Of a stretch of 64,000 nt of DNA, positions 16,746 to 35,517 are shown piece after piece. The notes under the pieces were generated by a model. That model was not told where the DNA came from, searched no databases, and saw only the letters and a list, made by a program, of their open reading frames with translations. The stretch comes from Ottowia sp. SB7-C50 (lineage in GTDB: Bacteria > Pseudomonadota > Gammaproteobacteria > Burkholderiales > Burkholderiaceae_C), in contig NZ_CP136995.1 of the NCBI RefSeq assembly GCF_033110285.1, positions 372,001 to 436,000 of the forward strand, given 5' to 3'. How positions within the stretch are numbered: position 1 is the stretch's first letter; the number at the start of each line of letters is the position of its first letter. A program made the translations under genes and the position numbers.

Positions 16746-16819
16746 GCGGGAGTAGTTCAATGGTAGAACCTTAGCCTTCCAAGCTAATGACGCGGGTTCG
16801 ATTCCCGTCTCCCGCTCCA
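16746..16819 (+). tRNA. tRNA-Gly(TCC)
   Basis: 74 bases. Acceptor GCGGGAG pairs with CTCCCGC, followed by TCCA. The anticodon loop CTTCCAA gives TCC, and the T-loop is GTTCGATTC. It sits 115 bp after tRNA-Tyr in the same cluster. Confidence 0.97.
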
Positions 16820-16859
16820 CTCGGTCGGTCTTGGTGTGTTGCGTCTGGCTCAGGTTTTC

Positions 16860-16934
<75 letters not shown>

Positions 16935-17011
16935 GACATGCGGCGGCGCTTTCCGGGGCGTCGCCGCTACCGTTGTGTTGTGTTTGAGTTGATTTTTTCG
17001 GAGTCGAAGAA

Positions 17012-18202
<1,191 letters not shown>

Positions 18203-18212
18203 GGGTTCGTGT

Positions 18213-18288
18213 AGGGGTATAGCTCAATTGGCAGAGCGTCGGTCTCCAAAACCGAAGGTTGTAGGTTCGATTCCTACTGCCCCTGCCA
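18213..18288 (+). tRNA. tRNA-Trp(CCA)
   Basis: 76 bases. Acceptor AGGGGTA pairs with TGCCCCT apart from the usual ends, with GCCA at the 3' end. The anticodon loop TCTCCAAAA gives CCA. Placed between tuf and secE, as in many Proteobacteria. Confidence 0.96.
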
Positions 18289-18306
18289 CTTGAAAGTGGC
18301 GCTCCG

Positions 18307-18332
18307 AAGCCCGCCAAGCACTTGGCGGGCTT
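18307..18332 (+). terminator. Perfect 12-bp hairpin after tRNA-Trp
   Basis: AAGCCCGCCAAG-CA-CTTGGCGGGCTT is a perfect palindrome with a 2-base centre. The tail GTGTGTCTG is not a T-run, so it may be a processing or partial termination site between tRNA-Trp and secE and not a strong terminator. Confidence 0.55.
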
Positions 18333-18409
18333 GTGTGTCTGATGGATGGCTGTTCGATTCGTGCTCTTTGTGCGCGTCGGGCGCCTCGAGAAACTGAAAT
18401 CTGGCCAAC

Positions 18410-18793
18410 ATGGCAAGCACTCCAATTGAGACCGTGAGTACCGGCGCCGACAAGGCGCGGCTGGCAGCGGCTGCCCTGCTGGTGGTCGGCGCGCTGGCGG
18501 CGTTCTACTTGCTGCGCAGCCAGGGTGCTGTCGCGCAGTGGGGTGGCCTGATCGCCGGGCTGGTGCTGGCGGTGGTGGTGTTCTTCACCTCCGACTCCGG
18601 CAAGCGCCTGATCGCGTTTGGCCGCGACTCCGGTCGTGAAATCAAGAAAGTCGTCTGGCCAACCCGCAAGGAAACGCTGCAGACGACCGCCTTCGTGTTC
18701 GCTTTCGCCGTCGTGATGGCGTTGTTCCTGTGGTTGACCGACAAGACCCTGGAGTGGGCGCTGTATGACCTGATCCTGGGCTGGAGACGCTGA
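18410..18793 (+). CDS. secE: Preprotein translocase subunit SecE
   Basis: 127 residues with three hydrophobic segments, the gamma-/beta-proteobacterial three-span form (about 120-127 residues). The conserved cytoplasmic amphipathic stretch [20 protein letters not shown], followed by a final membrane helix, is the SecE signature that clamps SecY in the translocon. The stop overlaps the nusG start region by one base (TGATGA), giving the usual secE-nusG translational coupling. Confidence 0.95.
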   Translation: MASTPIETVSTGADKARLAAAALLVVGALAAFYLLRSQGAVAQWGGLIAGLVLAVVVFFTSDSGKRLIAFGRDSGREIKKVVWPTRKETLQTTAFVFAFAVVMALFLWLTDKTLEWALYDLILGWRR

Positions 18794-19365
18794 TGAACGA
18801 CGTGGTGGACAAGGTCGAGCCGTCGACCAACCCGGACCTGAAGTGGTATGTCGTTCATGCCTATTCGGGCATGGAAAAGGCGGTCGAGCGCAACATCGTC
18901 GAGCGCATCAACCGCGCGGGCATGCAGTCGAAGTTCGGCCGCATCCTGGTGCCGACCGAAGAAGTGGTCGAGATGAAGAACGGCGTCCGTCGCACGACCG
19001 AGCGCAAGTTCTTCCCTGGCTACGTGCTGGTCGAAATGGTGATGGACGACGACACCTGGCATCTGGTGAAGCACACCAACAAGGTGACGGGCTTCGTCGG
19101 CGGCGCGAAGAACCGGCCCGCGCCCATCTCGGAAGACGATGTCATGAAGATCGTCAACCAGATGCAGGAAGGCACGGACAAGCCGCGCCACAAGGTGGAG
19201 TTCGAGGTGGGCGAATACATCCGCGTCAAGGAAGGCCCGTTCACCGACTTCAATGGCACCGTCGAGGAAGTCAACTACGAGAAGAGCAAGGTGCGGGTGT
19301 CCGTCACGATCTTCGGCCGCGCGACGCCGGTCGAACTGGAATTCAGCCAGGTCGAAAAGGCCTGA
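18793..19365 (+). CDS. nusG: Transcription termination/antitermination factor NusG
   Basis: 190 residues. The N-terminal NGN domain ([32 protein letters not shown]) binds the RNA polymerase clamp. The C-terminal KOW domain ([39 protein letters not shown]) contacts Rho or ribosomal S10. Length and motifs are standard. It is followed by a dispersed-repeat copy and then rplK. Confidence 0.97.
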   Translation: MNDVVDKVEPSTNPDLKWYVVHAYSGMEKAVERNIVERINRAGMQSKFGRILVPTEEVVEMKNGVRRTTERKFFPGYVLVEMVMDDDTWHLVKHTNKVTGFVGGAKNRPAPISEDDVMKIVNQMQEGTDKPRHKVEFEVGEYIRVKEGPFTDFNGTVEEVNYEKSKVRVSVTIFGRATPVELEFSQVEKA

Positions 19366-19368
19366 CTA

Positions 19369-19431
19369 TCATTTTTGTAGCTGCTGGCGCTTTCCGACTC
19401 TGCGCTGGCGGCTGTTTTCGATAAGAGTCGA
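19369..19431 (+). repeat. Dispersed Comamonadaceae-type repeat, copy C
   Basis: ATCATTTTTGTAGCTGCTGG, then CGCTTTCCGACTC and TGCGCTGGCGGCTGTTTTCG. It shares the TAGCTGCTNGCGCT core and the GCGCTGGCGGC second arm with the copies near 1064 and 13262. It lies in the nusG-rplK gap, separating the secE-nusG and ribosomal-protein segments. Confidence 0.7.
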
Positions 19432-19488
19432 CAACCCCCGGGGAGTCTGGCCGACGTGCCAGGCGCATGTACCCGCAAGGAGTAAAGC

Positions 19489-19920
19489 ATGGCGAAGAAA
19501 ATCGTCGGCTTCATCAAGCTGCAAGTGCCAGCTGGTAAGGCCAACCCGTCGCCGCCCATCGGCCCTGCACTGGGTCAGCGCGGTCTGAACATCATGGAAT
19601 TCTGCAAGGCGTTCAACGCCCAGACCCAGGGCATGGAGCCCGGTCTGCCGTTGCCGGTGGTGATCACCGCCTTTGCGGACAAGAGCTTCACCTTCATCAT
19701 CAAGACGCCGCCTGCGGCCGTTCTGATCAAGAAGGCCATCAAGCTGGACAAGGGCTCCGCCAAGCCGGCAACCGACAAGGTCGGCAAGATCACTCGCGCC
19801 CAGCTCGAGGAAATCGCCAAGACCAAGATGAAGGACATGACGGCGGCCGATCTGGACGCCGCTGTGCGCACCATCGCCGGCTCGGCCCGTTCGATGGGCG
19901 TGACCGTGGAGGGCGTGTGA
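19489..19920 (+). CDS. rplK: 50S ribosomal protein L11
   Basis: 143 residues. Binds 23S rRNA at the GTPase-associated centre with L10/L12. Signature [25 protein letters not shown] at the N-terminus and the RNA-binding C-terminal domain ending [13 protein letters not shown]. An AAGGAG ribosome site sits just upstream of ATG 19489. It is followed one base later by rplA. Confidence 0.98.
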   Translation: MAKKIVGFIKLQVPAGKANPSPPIGPALGQRGLNIMEFCKAFNAQTQGMEPGLPLPVVITAFADKSFTFIIKTPPAAVLIKKAIKLDKGSAKPATDKVGKITRAQLEEIAKTKMKDMTAADLDAAVRTIAGSARSMGVTVEGV

Positions 19921-19921
19921 C

Positions 19922-20617
19922 ATGGCCAAGCTGACCAAGAAGCAAAAAGCCCAGCAGGGCGCTGTTGAAACCACCAAGCTGTACGCGCTGAATGAAGCGA
20001 TCGAGCTGGTGAAAAAGCACGCCACCGCCAAGTTCGACGAATCGATCGACGTGGCGGTGCAACTGGGCGTGGACGCCAAGAAGTCCGACCAGGTGGTGCG
20101 TGGTGCCGTCGTGATGCCCAACGGCACCGGCAAGACCAAGCGCGTGGCCGTGTTCGCCCAAGGCGCGAAAGCCGAAGAAGCCAAGGCCGCCGGCGCCGAC
20201 GTGGTCGGCATGGACGACCTGGCCGCCGAAGTGAAGGCGGGCAACATGCCCTTCGACGTGGTGATCGCCGCCCCCGACGCGATGCGTGTGGTGGGTACGC
20301 TGGGCCAGATCCTCGGCCCGCGCGGCCTGATGCCGAACCCCAAGGTCGGCACCGTGACGCCCGACGTCGCCACGGCGGTGAAGAACGCCAAGGCCGGTCA
20401 GGTGCAGTTCCGCGTCGACAAGGCCGGCATCATCCACGGCACCATCGGCCGTCGCTCGTTCGACACCGATAAGCTGCAGGGCAACCTGGCCGCGCTGATC
20501 GACGCGCTGAACAAGGCCAAGCCCGCCACCAGCAAGGGCGTGTACCTGCGCAAGGTGGCGGTGTCGAGCACGATGGGTGTGGGCGTTCGCGTCGACACGC
20601 AAACCATCACCGCTTGA
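19922..20617 (+). CDS. rplA: 50S ribosomal protein L1
   Basis: 231 residues. L1-stalk protein, which in many bacteria also represses translation of rplK-rplA by binding its own mRNA. Landmarks are [27 protein letters not shown] N-terminal sequence, [20 protein letters not shown] and the C-terminal [20 protein letters not shown]. Separated by one base from rplK. Confidence 0.98.
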   Translation: MAKLTKKQKAQQGAVETTKLYALNEAIELVKKHATAKFDESIDVAVQLGVDAKKSDQVVRGAVVMPNGTGKTKRVAVFAQGAKAEEAKAAGADVVGMDDLAAEVKAGNMPFDVVIAAPDAMRVVGTLGQILGPRGLMPNPKVGTVTPDVATAVKNAKAGQVQFRVDKAGIIHGTIGRRSFDTDKLQGNLAALIDALNKAKPATSKGVYLRKVAVSSTMGVGVRVDTQTITA

Positions 20618-20624
20618 CGTGTAG

Positions 20625-20884
20625 AGGATTCGGGCGCCAGCCGATGAGGCCGGCGCCTGATGTGGTGGGCCGGATGGGCCGCAAGGCGCATCCGGGTCAT
20701 CCAAGACCGTTGGCACAGGGCCTGCCCTGTTTAATTGCTCTTGATTCGAGAGCGGCCAGCGCAGATGGCGTACCCGCTGCGAAGGATTTTTCCTTGAAAG
20801 CAGTAGGTCGCTGCAAGAAGGCGCGCTGCCAGATCGAACGGCCATCCGGCCCGCATCGAACGGCGCATTTTGAAGGAGTAGACC
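20625..20884 (+). ncRNA. Probable ribosomal protein L10 leader
   Basis: The roughly 265-bp non-coding stretch between rplA and rplJ. In Proteobacteria this mRNA leader is bound by the L10-(L12)4 complex for autoregulation. Several short palindromes are visible (GGCGCCAGCC...GGCCGGCGCC near 20631-20656; GGATGGGCC/GGCGCATCC nearby). I cannot fold it here, so the assignment rests on position and length. Confidence 0.5.
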
Positions 20885-21391
20885 TTGAGTCTGAATCGCA
20901 GTGAGAAAGAAGCGGTCATCAAAGAAGTGACCGGCCTCGCCGCTAAAGCTCAAACGCTCGTGATGGCGGAATACCGCGGCGTCACGGTCGCCGACATGAC
21001 CAAACTGCGCAGCGATGCGCGCAGCAAGGGCGTCAGCCTGAGCGTGTTGAAGAACACGCTGGCCCGCCGTGCTGTCGCAGGCAGCAGTTTCGAAGTGGCG
21101 GTGGACCAGATGACCGGTCCGCTGATCTATGGCTTCTCCGAAGACGCAGTGGCCGCCGCCAAGGTGGTGGCCGACTTCGCGAAGACCAACGACAAGTTGG
21201 TGATTCGCGCGGGCGTCTACGGTGGCAAGTCCCTGGATGCGAACGGCGTGAAGGCACTGGCCAGCATTCCCACCAAGGAAGTGCTGCTGGCCCAGTTGTG
21301 CGGCTTGCTCATGTCGCCGATGTCCCGCACCGCCGTGGTGCTGGGCGCGCTGGCGGCCAAAAAGGGCGAAGGCGAACCGGCTGCCGCCTGA
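20885..21391 (+). CDS. rplJ: 50S ribosomal protein L10
   Basis: 168 residues, starting at TTG 20885 ([16 protein letters not shown]), with AAGGAG 11 bases upstream; no ATG is available nearby. L10 anchors the L12 dimers on the ribosome and, with L12, represses its own operon. Typical segments are [32 protein letters not shown] and the C-terminal helix region. The TTG start is consistent with translational tuning. Confidence 0.95.
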   Translation: MSLNRSEKEAVIKEVTGLAAKAQTLVMAEYRGVTVADMTKLRSDARSKGVSLSVLKNTLARRAVAGSSFEVAVDQMTGPLIYGFSEDAVAAAKVVADFAKTNDKLVIRAGVYGGKSLDANGVKALASIPTKEVLLAQLCGLLMSPMSRTAVVLGALAAKKGEGEPAAA

Positions 21392-21436
21392 AGCGGGCGC
21401 GGCTGATACCCAACAATCTGTTTTCAAGGAAATCAA

Positions 21437-21814
21437 ATGGCATTCGATAAAGACGCATTTCTGACCGCGCTGGACAGCATGACGGTCATGGAACTCAACG
21501 ACCTGGTGAAAGCCATCGAAGAGAAGTTCGGCGTGAGCGCCGCTGCGATGGCCGCTCCGGCCGCCGGTGGTGCCGGTGCGGGCGCCGCTGCCGCGGAAGA
21601 GAAGACCGAATTCAACGTGGTGCTGACCGAAGCCGGCGCCAACAAGGTGTCGGTCATCAAGGCCGTGCGCGAAATCACCGGCCTGGGCCTGAAAGAAGCC
21701 AAGGATCTGGTGGACGGCGCGCCCAAGGCTGTCAAGGAAGGCATGCCGAAGGCCGACGCCGAGGCGGCCAAGAAGAAGCTGGAAGAAGCCGGCGCCAAGG
21801 TCGAACTCAAGTAA
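21437..21814 (+). CDS. rplL: 50S ribosomal protein L7/L12
   Basis: 125 residues. The N-terminal dimerisation domain ([20 protein letters not shown]) is joined by an Ala/Gly-rich hinge ([17 protein letters not shown]) to the C-terminal factor-binding domain ([20 protein letters not shown] and [19 protein letters not shown]). Highly expressed stalk protein, in its usual place after rplJ. Confidence 0.98.
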   Translation: MAFDKDAFLTALDSMTVMELNDLVKAIEEKFGVSAAAMAAPAAGGAGAGAAAAEEKTEFNVVLTEAGANKVSVIKAVREITGLGLKEAKDLVDGAPKAVKEGMPKADAEAAKKKLEEAGAKVELK

Positions 21815-21936
21815 TTCGGCCCGAGGCTACTGCGCGGGGCCATTTTGCCGCTGCGATGCTCGCCGTACCCAAGTACGGCTGTGCTTCTCGCGACAAACTG
21901 ACCCCCGCTCGCTACGCCTCGAATCCGAATTACTCA

Positions 21937-22003
21937 GGCTGGTTTCACACCAGCCTTTTGCGCTTTCAGAGCGCACCTGAAAACCGGCTTGGGGCCGGTT
22001 TCC
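21937..22003 (+). terminator. rplL-rpoB intergenic hairpins (attenuator-like)
   Basis: The 400-bp gap from 21815 to 22214 holds no gene. Two hairpins are visible: GGCTGGT-TTCAC-ACCAGCC followed by TTTT at 21937-21959, and AAACCGGC-TTGGG-GCCGGTTT at 21981-22001. The first has a short T-run and could act as the partial terminator that lowers rpoBC relative to ribosomal-protein expression, as known in enteric bacteria. Confidence 0.6.
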
Positions 22004-22214
22004 CGGAGGCCGAAGGCCGAGGGAAATTCCCCACGCCGGATTTCAAGTGTCTTCTGATCCCCGACTGCAGAAGACCACTTGGTTCGGGCTGCGTGCAACG
22101 CGCGGCCGTCCGCCATCGGCTGGTAGTGGCCAGTCACCAAGCATTTGTCAGGCGCCGATCCTGATGCCTAGTCGCCAGATGTCCAGGACCCTCGAGTCAA
22201 CGCCCGGAGATTTC

Positions 22215-26328
<4,114 letters not shown>

Positions 26329-26359
26329 TTCAATAGAGATTTGAAAAGGAAAGAGTCAC

Positions 26360-30595
<4,236 letters not shown>

Positions 30596-30617
30596 GCGGT
30601 TGCTTCATAATTAATAG

Positions 30618-30657
30618 CGCCCTCTCGCCGCAGGCTCTGCGCGGGGGGGCGTTTTTT
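30618..30657 (+). terminator. Rho-independent terminator after rpoC
   Basis: Left arm CGCCCTCTCGC (30618-30628) and right arm GCGGGGGGGCG (30641-30651) pair over 11 bp with two G-U pairs and a 12-base loop, followed by TTTTTT. A TTCATAATTAATAGCG piece just before it resembles the start of the dispersed repeat. Confidence 0.85.
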
Positions 30658-30669
30658 CTTGGAGGTTCG

Positions 30670-31257
30670 ATGTTGGGCTCGGCGACGCTGTGGTGGATCG
30701 TGGTCGTGGCGCTGTTGCTGTTCTGGGGCATCGGCGCCTACAACCGTCTGGTCAGGCTGCGCGCTGCGGTGAGCAAGGCCTTTGCCGCGCTGGACGAGCA
30801 ACTGATGCGGCAACTGGTCTGCGTCCAGGGCTGCCTGCCCGATTCGATGAACGACGAAGCCGCTGCGGCCCCGGCGGAGCCGATGGATGCCGCCACCGCG
30901 GCGTGGGCGCGCCTGCAGTCGGCCGGCGACCAATTTGCCGTGGCGCTGGCGCAAGCGCGCAGCCAGCCGATCGACGTGCCGTGCATGGCGCGCCTGGTGA
31001 TGGCGCATGAGGCGCTGCGGGCGGCGTGGGCGGGTGCACTGGCCGATGCCGTGCCAGCCGATGCCGTTCCGTCGGCAGAGCGCCTGCAAGCGCGCTGGAT
31101 GCGCCTGCTGCACCAGTCCCTGCCGTTTCGCACGGCCTTCAATGAAGCCGCCCAGGCCTACAACCAGGCGGTGCAGCAGTTTCCTGCCTCGGTACTGGCC
31201 CGCTTGTTCGGCTTCAGGCCTGCCGGCACGGTGACGCGCATGGCCGAAGGGCGCTGA
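30670..31257 (+). CDS. LemA family protein
   Basis: 195 residues. A single N-terminal membrane helix (WWIVVVALLLFWGIGAY), then YNRLVRLRAAVSKAFAALDEQ, which is the LemA start of its helical bundle; the C-terminal FNEAAQAYNQAVQQFPASVLARLFGF is also family-typical. The middle (residues 55-75) is divergent and Ala-rich. LemA proteins are membrane-anchored helical proteins of unclear function. It sits just after the rpoC terminator and 4 bp before rsmB. Confidence 0.85.
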   Translation: MLGSATLWWIVVVALLLFWGIGAYNRLVRLRAAVSKAFAALDEQLMRQLVCVQGCLPDSMNDEAAAAPAEPMDAATAAWARLQSAGDQFAVALAQARSQPIDVPCMARLVMAHEALRAAWAGALADAVPADAVPSAERLQARWMRLLHQSLPFRTAFNEAAQAYNQAVQQFPASVLARLFGFRPAGTVTRMAEGR

Positions 31258-31261
31258 TCAC

Positions 31262-32584
31262 ATGGCCTTGCCGAACGATGCCCCTCGCGTGCCGCTGTGG
31301 CGGCAACTGCAGGCCGTCGCGCGGCTGGTGCAGGGCGTGCGGGATGGGCGATCGCTGTCGCAGCAGCTCGACGGGGTGGAGCCAACCCTGCGCCCCGGTG
31401 CGCAGGCCCTGTCTTTCGCCGCGCTGCGCTGGTTGGGGCGGGCGCAAGCGCTGCGCAGCCTGCTGGTGCGCCGCGTGCCAGCGCCCCTGGCGGATGCGCT
31501 GCTCTGCACCAGCCTTGCGCTGGCCCAGGATGGCGCGATGTACGAGCCTTTCACGCTGGTCGACCAGACCGTGGAGGCGGCCAAGCGCGACCACGCCATG
31601 CGCGCGCATGCGGGGTTGCTCAACGCCTGCCTGCGCCGCTTTCTGCGCGAACGCGAAGCGCTGACCGGGGCGGCAATGGCCGATGCCGTGGCGCGCTGGA
31701 ACCACCCGCTGTGGTGGATCGAGCGCCTGCAGCGCGATCACCCGGCCCATTGGCAGGGCATTCTGGAGGCAGCGCAGCACGCCGCGCCCATGGACCTGCG
31801 CGTCAACCCGCGGCGCACGAGCGTGGCGGACTACCTCGCCCAGCTGGAACGCGCGGGCATCGAGGCCTGTTCGATGGGCGGCATGGCCATTCGATTGCGG
31901 CAGCCCAGGCCGGTGCGCGATTTGCCGGGTTTTCTGGACGGGCTGGTGTCCGTGCAGTCCGCGGCCGCGCAGCGCGCCGCGCCGCTGCTGTTGGACAACA
32001 TGAGTGAGCGCGCACCGCGCGTGCTGGATGCCTGCGCGGCGCCCGGCGGCAAGACGGCCCACCTGCTCGAACGCGTGCCCGAAGCGGCTGTCACCGCGCT
32101 GGAGATCGACGCCCATCGCGCCGCCCGCATCGGTGAGAACCTGTCCCGCCTGGGCTTGCAGGCCGATGTGCGCGTGGCGGACGCCGCCGCCGTCGAGACG
32201 TGGTGGAAAGGCGAACCTTATGACGCCATCCTGCTCGACGCACCCTGCAGCGCCTCGGGCATCGTCAGCCGCCATCCCGACGTGCGCTGGCTGCGGCGTG
32301 CATCCGACATCGCGCAGCTGGCGGCGCAGCAGGACCGGCTGCTGGCCGCACTGTGGCCGCTGCTGAAGCCGGGGGGCAACCTGCTTTACTGCACCTGCTC
32401 GGTGTTCGTCGAAGAGGGGAGAAATCGCATCCAGTCGTTTCTTGCGCACAACAGCGGTGCGGCCAGCATGCCGTCGCCGGGCCATTTATTGCCCGTGCCG
32501 GCCGAAGCACAGGCCGGCGTTGACGACAATAGGCACCGTGAAGATGGCTTTTATTACGCACTGCTGCACAAGCCCGTGGCCTAG
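31262..32584 (+). CDS. rsmB: 16S rRNA (cytosine-967-C5)-methyltransferase
   Basis: 440 residues. An N-terminal NusB-like RNA-binding domain (about 1-150) is followed by a SAM-dependent Rossmann methyltransferase. Motif I is VLDACAAPGGKTAHLLE; LLDAPCSASGIVSRHPDVRW carries the first conserved Cys, and LLYCTCSVFVEEGRN the second. Two conserved cysteines are the hallmark of m5C RNA methyltransferases. Its 3' end overlaps the start of the DUF4390 gene by 41 bp. Confidence 0.95.
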   Translation: MALPNDAPRVPLWRQLQAVARLVQGVRDGRSLSQQLDGVEPTLRPGAQALSFAALRWLGRAQALRSLLVRRVPAPLADALLCTSLALAQDGAMYEPFTLVDQTVEAAKRDHAMRAHAGLLNACLRRFLREREALTGAAMADAVARWNHPLWWIERLQRDHPAHWQGILEAAQHAAPMDLRVNPRRTSVADYLAQLERAGIEACSMGGMAIRLRQPRPVRDLPGFLDGLVSVQSAAAQRAAPLLLDNMSERAPRVLDACAAPGGKTAHLLERVPEAAVTALEIDAHRAARIGENLSRLGLQADVRVADAAAVETWWKGEPYDAILLDAPCSASGIVSRHPDVRWLRRASDIAQLAAQQDRLLAALWPLLKPGGNLLYCTCSVFVEEGRNRIQSFLAHNSGAASMPSPGHLLPVPAEAQAGVDDNRHREDGFYYALLHKPVA

Positions 32585-33170
32585 CCGCCTGCGGTGGTGG
32601 GCCTTGCTGGCCGTACTGGCGCTGGTCGGGCTGACGGCGCGGGCCGAGAATGCCGAGCTGACCTCGCTTCGCGTCGAACGCAATGACGAAGGACTGTTCC
32701 TGACGGCGCGTGTCGGCTTCGAGCTGTCGTCGGTGGTCGAAGATGCGCTGCGCAAGGGCATTCCCATCCATTTCGTCGCTGAAGCGCAGGTGTTGCGCGA
32801 GCGCTGGTACTGGTACGACCGCGATGTCGCGTCGGCCCAGCGCTACATGCGTGTGGCCTATCAGCCGCTGACCCGGCGCTGGCGGCTCAATACCTCGTCG
32901 GAGCCCATCGTCAACGTCGGGCTGGGCGTGAGCCTGGCGCAAAACTACGACTCGCTGGAAGAGGCCATCACGGCGGTGCAGCGCATCGCCCGCTGGAAGA
33001 TTGCCAGCGCCTCGGACGTCGATGGTGACGGCCGTTACACGCTGCGCTTCAGGTACCGGCTGGATGCGAGCCAGCTGCCGCGCACCCTGCAGATCGGCTC
33101 GGTCGGGCATTCGGACTGGGTGGTCTCGGTGGAGCGGCGCATCGACCTGACGCCGGAGCTGGCGCGTTGA
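32544..33170 (+). CDS. DUF4390 domain-containing exported protein
   Basis: 208 residues from ATG 32544 (MAFITHCCTSPWPSRLRWWA), chosen because it directly precedes a signal peptide ending near LTARA; the longer upstream frame overlaps rsmB extensively. The mature part (LTSLRVERNDEGLFLTARVG, RERWYWYDRDVASAQRYMRV, GVSLAQNYDSLEEAITAVQR) matches DUF4390 proteins, which lie between rsmB and ntrY in many beta-proteobacteria. Its stop overlaps the TTG start of the kinase by four bases, so it is part of the NtrYX operon. Function unknown; the position suggests an accessory to envelope sensing. Confidence 0.85.
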   Translation: MAFITHCCTSPWPSRLRWWALLAVLALVGLTARAENAELTSLRVERNDEGLFLTARVGFELSSVVEDALRKGIPIHFVAEAQVLRERWYWYDRDVASAQRYMRVAYQPLTRRWRLNTSSEPIVNVGLGVSLAQNYDSLEEAITAVQRIARWKIASASDVDGDGRYTLRFRYRLDASQLPRTLQIGSVGHSDWVVSVERRIDLTPELAR

Positions 33171-35497
33171 GCATCTCCACCGAGCCAGCCGACCCGGCCA
33201 TCATCGCCCGTGACGCGGCGCGCAAGCGGCGGGCCCGGTGGGCGCTGTGGGTGGCCATCGGCCTGATGGTGGGCATCGGGCTGGTGCTCATCTTCCTGCT
33301 GGCGCTGGCAACCAACAACCGCCTGCTGTACGAGCGCTACTACACACGGCTTTTTGCCGTCAACGTGGCGGTGGCGTGCCTGCTGGCGCTGGTCATCGGC
33401 TGGGGCGTTTACCGCCTGCTGGCGCGGCTGCGACGGGGCAAGTTCGGCAGCCGGCTGCTGATCAAGCTGGCGGCCATCTTCGGCTTGGTTGGCGTGCTAC
33501 CGGGCTTGCTGATCTACGTGGTGTCATACCAGTTCGTCTCGCGCTCCATCGAATCCTGGTTCGACGTAAAGGTCGAGGGAGCGCTGGAGTCTGGCCTGAC
33601 CCTGGCGCGCACGTCGCTGGAAACGCAGGCGCGCGACTTCGGCAACCAGTTGCGGACCGCGTCGGCGGCGCTGGCCGAAACGCCCGATTCGCTGGCCGCG
33701 TTGCCGCTGGAACAGCTGCGCACCCAACTGGGCGCCAGCGACGTCACCTTGTGGAATGCGTCGGGCCGCCTGCTGGCCAGCGCGGGCCAATCGCGCTTTC
33801 AGCTGGCGCCCGAGCGGCCCAGTGCGCAGCTGATGCGTGGCCTGCGCGCGCAGGGCGTGGCGACCCAGGTCGAGGGACTGGATGAAGTCACGGCCGACGG
33901 CAGCGCGCCCACGGCCCGCATTCGCGCGCTGGTGGTGGTCAGCGGGCGCTCGATCGGCCTGGTGGGCGAGCAGCGCTTGTTGCAGGCCGTGCAGCCCTTG
34001 TCCGCCGCGCTGGTCACCCACGCGCTGGCCGTCCAGGACGCCAACCGCGAATACCAGGAACGTGCCTTAGGCCGCGAGGGGCTGCGGCGCATGTACATCG
34101 GCACGCTCACGCTCAGCCTGTTCCTGTCGGTGTTTGGCGCGGTGCTGCTGGCCGTGGTGCTGGGCAAGCAACTGGCGACGCCGCTGCTGATGCTGGCCGA
34201 TGGCGTGCGCCAGGTGGCGGCCGGCGACCTGACGCCCAAGGTCATCTTGCCAGGCAGGGACGAACTGGTGGGCCTGACGCGGTCGTTTGCCGACATGACG
34301 CAGCAACTGGCGGACGCGCGGGCCGCGGTGGATTCGAGCATGCGCGAAGTCGACGCATCGCGCGCCCACCTGCAGACGATCCTCGACAACCTGACGGCCG
34401 GCGTGGTGGTGCTGGACCGCGCGGGCAACATCCAGTCCGCCAACCCGGGTGCCACGCGCATACTGCGCGCGCCGGTGGCGGCGACCATCGGCCGGCCGCT
34501 GGGCCATCTGCCGGGCCTGGAGGCGTTCGACGACGAGGTGGCGACGCAGTTTGCCGAATTCGAGGGCGAGCGGGCCGACCATGGACTGGATCACTGGCAG
34601 AAGTCGTTCGAGCTGTATGGCCGCGCCGGCGGCGCCGTGGCGGCCGATGCGGTGACGTTGATCGCGCGCGGTGCGGCGCTGCCCGACGGCCAGCGGCTGC
34701 TGGTGTTCGACGACATCTCGGAAATCGTGTCGGCACAGCGGGCGCAGGCCTGGGGCGAAGTGGCGCGCCGGCTGGCGCATGAAATCAAGAATCCGCTGAC
34801 GCCCATCCAGCTGTCGGCCGAGCGGCTGGAGCGCAAGCTGGTGGACAAGCTGTCCGACCCGGATCGCGCCATGCTCACCAAGTCGGTCAACACCATCGTC
34901 GACCAGGTCGATGCGATGAAGCGGCTCGTCAACGAGTTTCGCGACTACGCCCGCCTGCCCTCGGCGGACCTCAAGACCGTCGATCTCAACGCGCTGGTGG
35001 GCGAGGTGCTGCATCTGTACGACAGCTCGGGCGACCCGGGACACGAGTTTGCCGGTGTCCAGGTGCGCTTCGACTGCGACGAGGCCTGCCCGCCCATTCA
35101 GGGCGATGCCCAGCAACTGCGGCAAGTCATCCACAATCTGGTGCAGAACGCCATCGACGCGTCTGAAAGCCACGGCGGCGCATCTGCCCGCGCCCCAGGG
35201 GGCGAGCCGGTCGTCACGGTCAGGACGCAGTGGCTGGAAAGCTCGCAGCGCGTGCGGCTGAGCGTGATGGACAATGGCCATGGGTTTACCGACGCCATCC
35301 TCAAGCGGGCGTTCGAGCCGTACGTGACCACCAAGGTCAAGGGCACGGGCCTCGGCCTCGCCGTCGTCAAGAAAATCGCCGAAGAACATGGCGCGCGCAT
35401 CGACCTATCCAACCGCATGACCGACGGGCAAATTCAAGGCGCTCAAGTGTCGTTATCATTCCAAGTGGCACCGGGCGGGGATTCCGCCGGTGCGTAG
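33167..35497 (+). CDS. ntrY: NtrY-type membrane sensor histidine kinase
   Basis: 776 residues from TTG 33167, overlapping the previous stop. Three or more N-terminal membrane helices (about residues 25-130), a periplasmic segment, a further helix near 310-335, HAMP (LADGVRQVAAGDLTPKVILP), a PAS-like region (VVVLDRAGNIQSANPGATRI), then HisKA with the phosphorylated His in RRLAHEIKNPLTPIQLSAER and HATPase with NLVQNAIDAS, DNGHGF and KGTGLGLAVVKKIAEEHG. It partners the downstream response regulator. NtrY-type kinases have been tied to nitrogen and redox sensing; the signal here is not known. Confidence 0.92.
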   Translation: MSISTEPADPAIIARDAARKRRARWALWVAIGLMVGIGLVLIFLLALATNNRLLYERYYTRLFAVNVAVACLLALVIGWGVYRLLARLRRGKFGSRLLIKLAAIFGLVGVLPGLLIYVVSYQFVSRSIESWFDVKVEGALESGLTLARTSLETQARDFGNQLRTASAALAETPDSLAALPLEQLRTQLGASDVTLWNASGRLLASAGQSRFQLAPERPSAQLMRGLRAQGVATQVEGLDEVTADGSAPTARIRALVVVSGRSIGLVGEQRLLQAVQPLSAALVTHALAVQDANREYQERALGREGLRRMYIGTLTLSLFLSVFGAVLLAVVLGKQLATPLLMLADGVRQVAAGDLTPKVILPGRDELVGLTRSFADMTQQLADARAAVDSSMREVDASRAHLQTILDNLTAGVVVLDRAGNIQSANPGATRILRAPVAATIGRPLGHLPGLEAFDDEVATQFAEFEGERADHGLDHWQKSFELYGRAGGAVAADAVTLIARGAALPDGQRLLVFDDISEIVSAQRAQAWGEVARRLAHEIKNPLTPIQLSAERLERKLVDKLSDPDRAMLTKSVNTIVDQVDAMKRLVNEFRDYARLPSADLKTVDLNALVGEVLHLYDSSGDPGHEFAGVQVRFDCDEACPPIQGDAQQLRQVIHNLVQNAIDASESHGGASARAPGGEPVVTVRTQWLESSQRVRLSVMDNGHGFTDAILKRAFEPYVTTKVKGTGLGLAVVKKIAEEHGARIDLSNRMTDGQIQGAQVSLSFQVAPGGDSAGA

Positions 35498-35517
35498 AAC
35501 GAATCACAGACGAATTT

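Noticed and set aside
32361..32371. A further frameshift in rsmB at CCGGGGGGC
   Set aside because: This G6 run reads through in the correct frame (LKPGGNLL), so not every run is affected.
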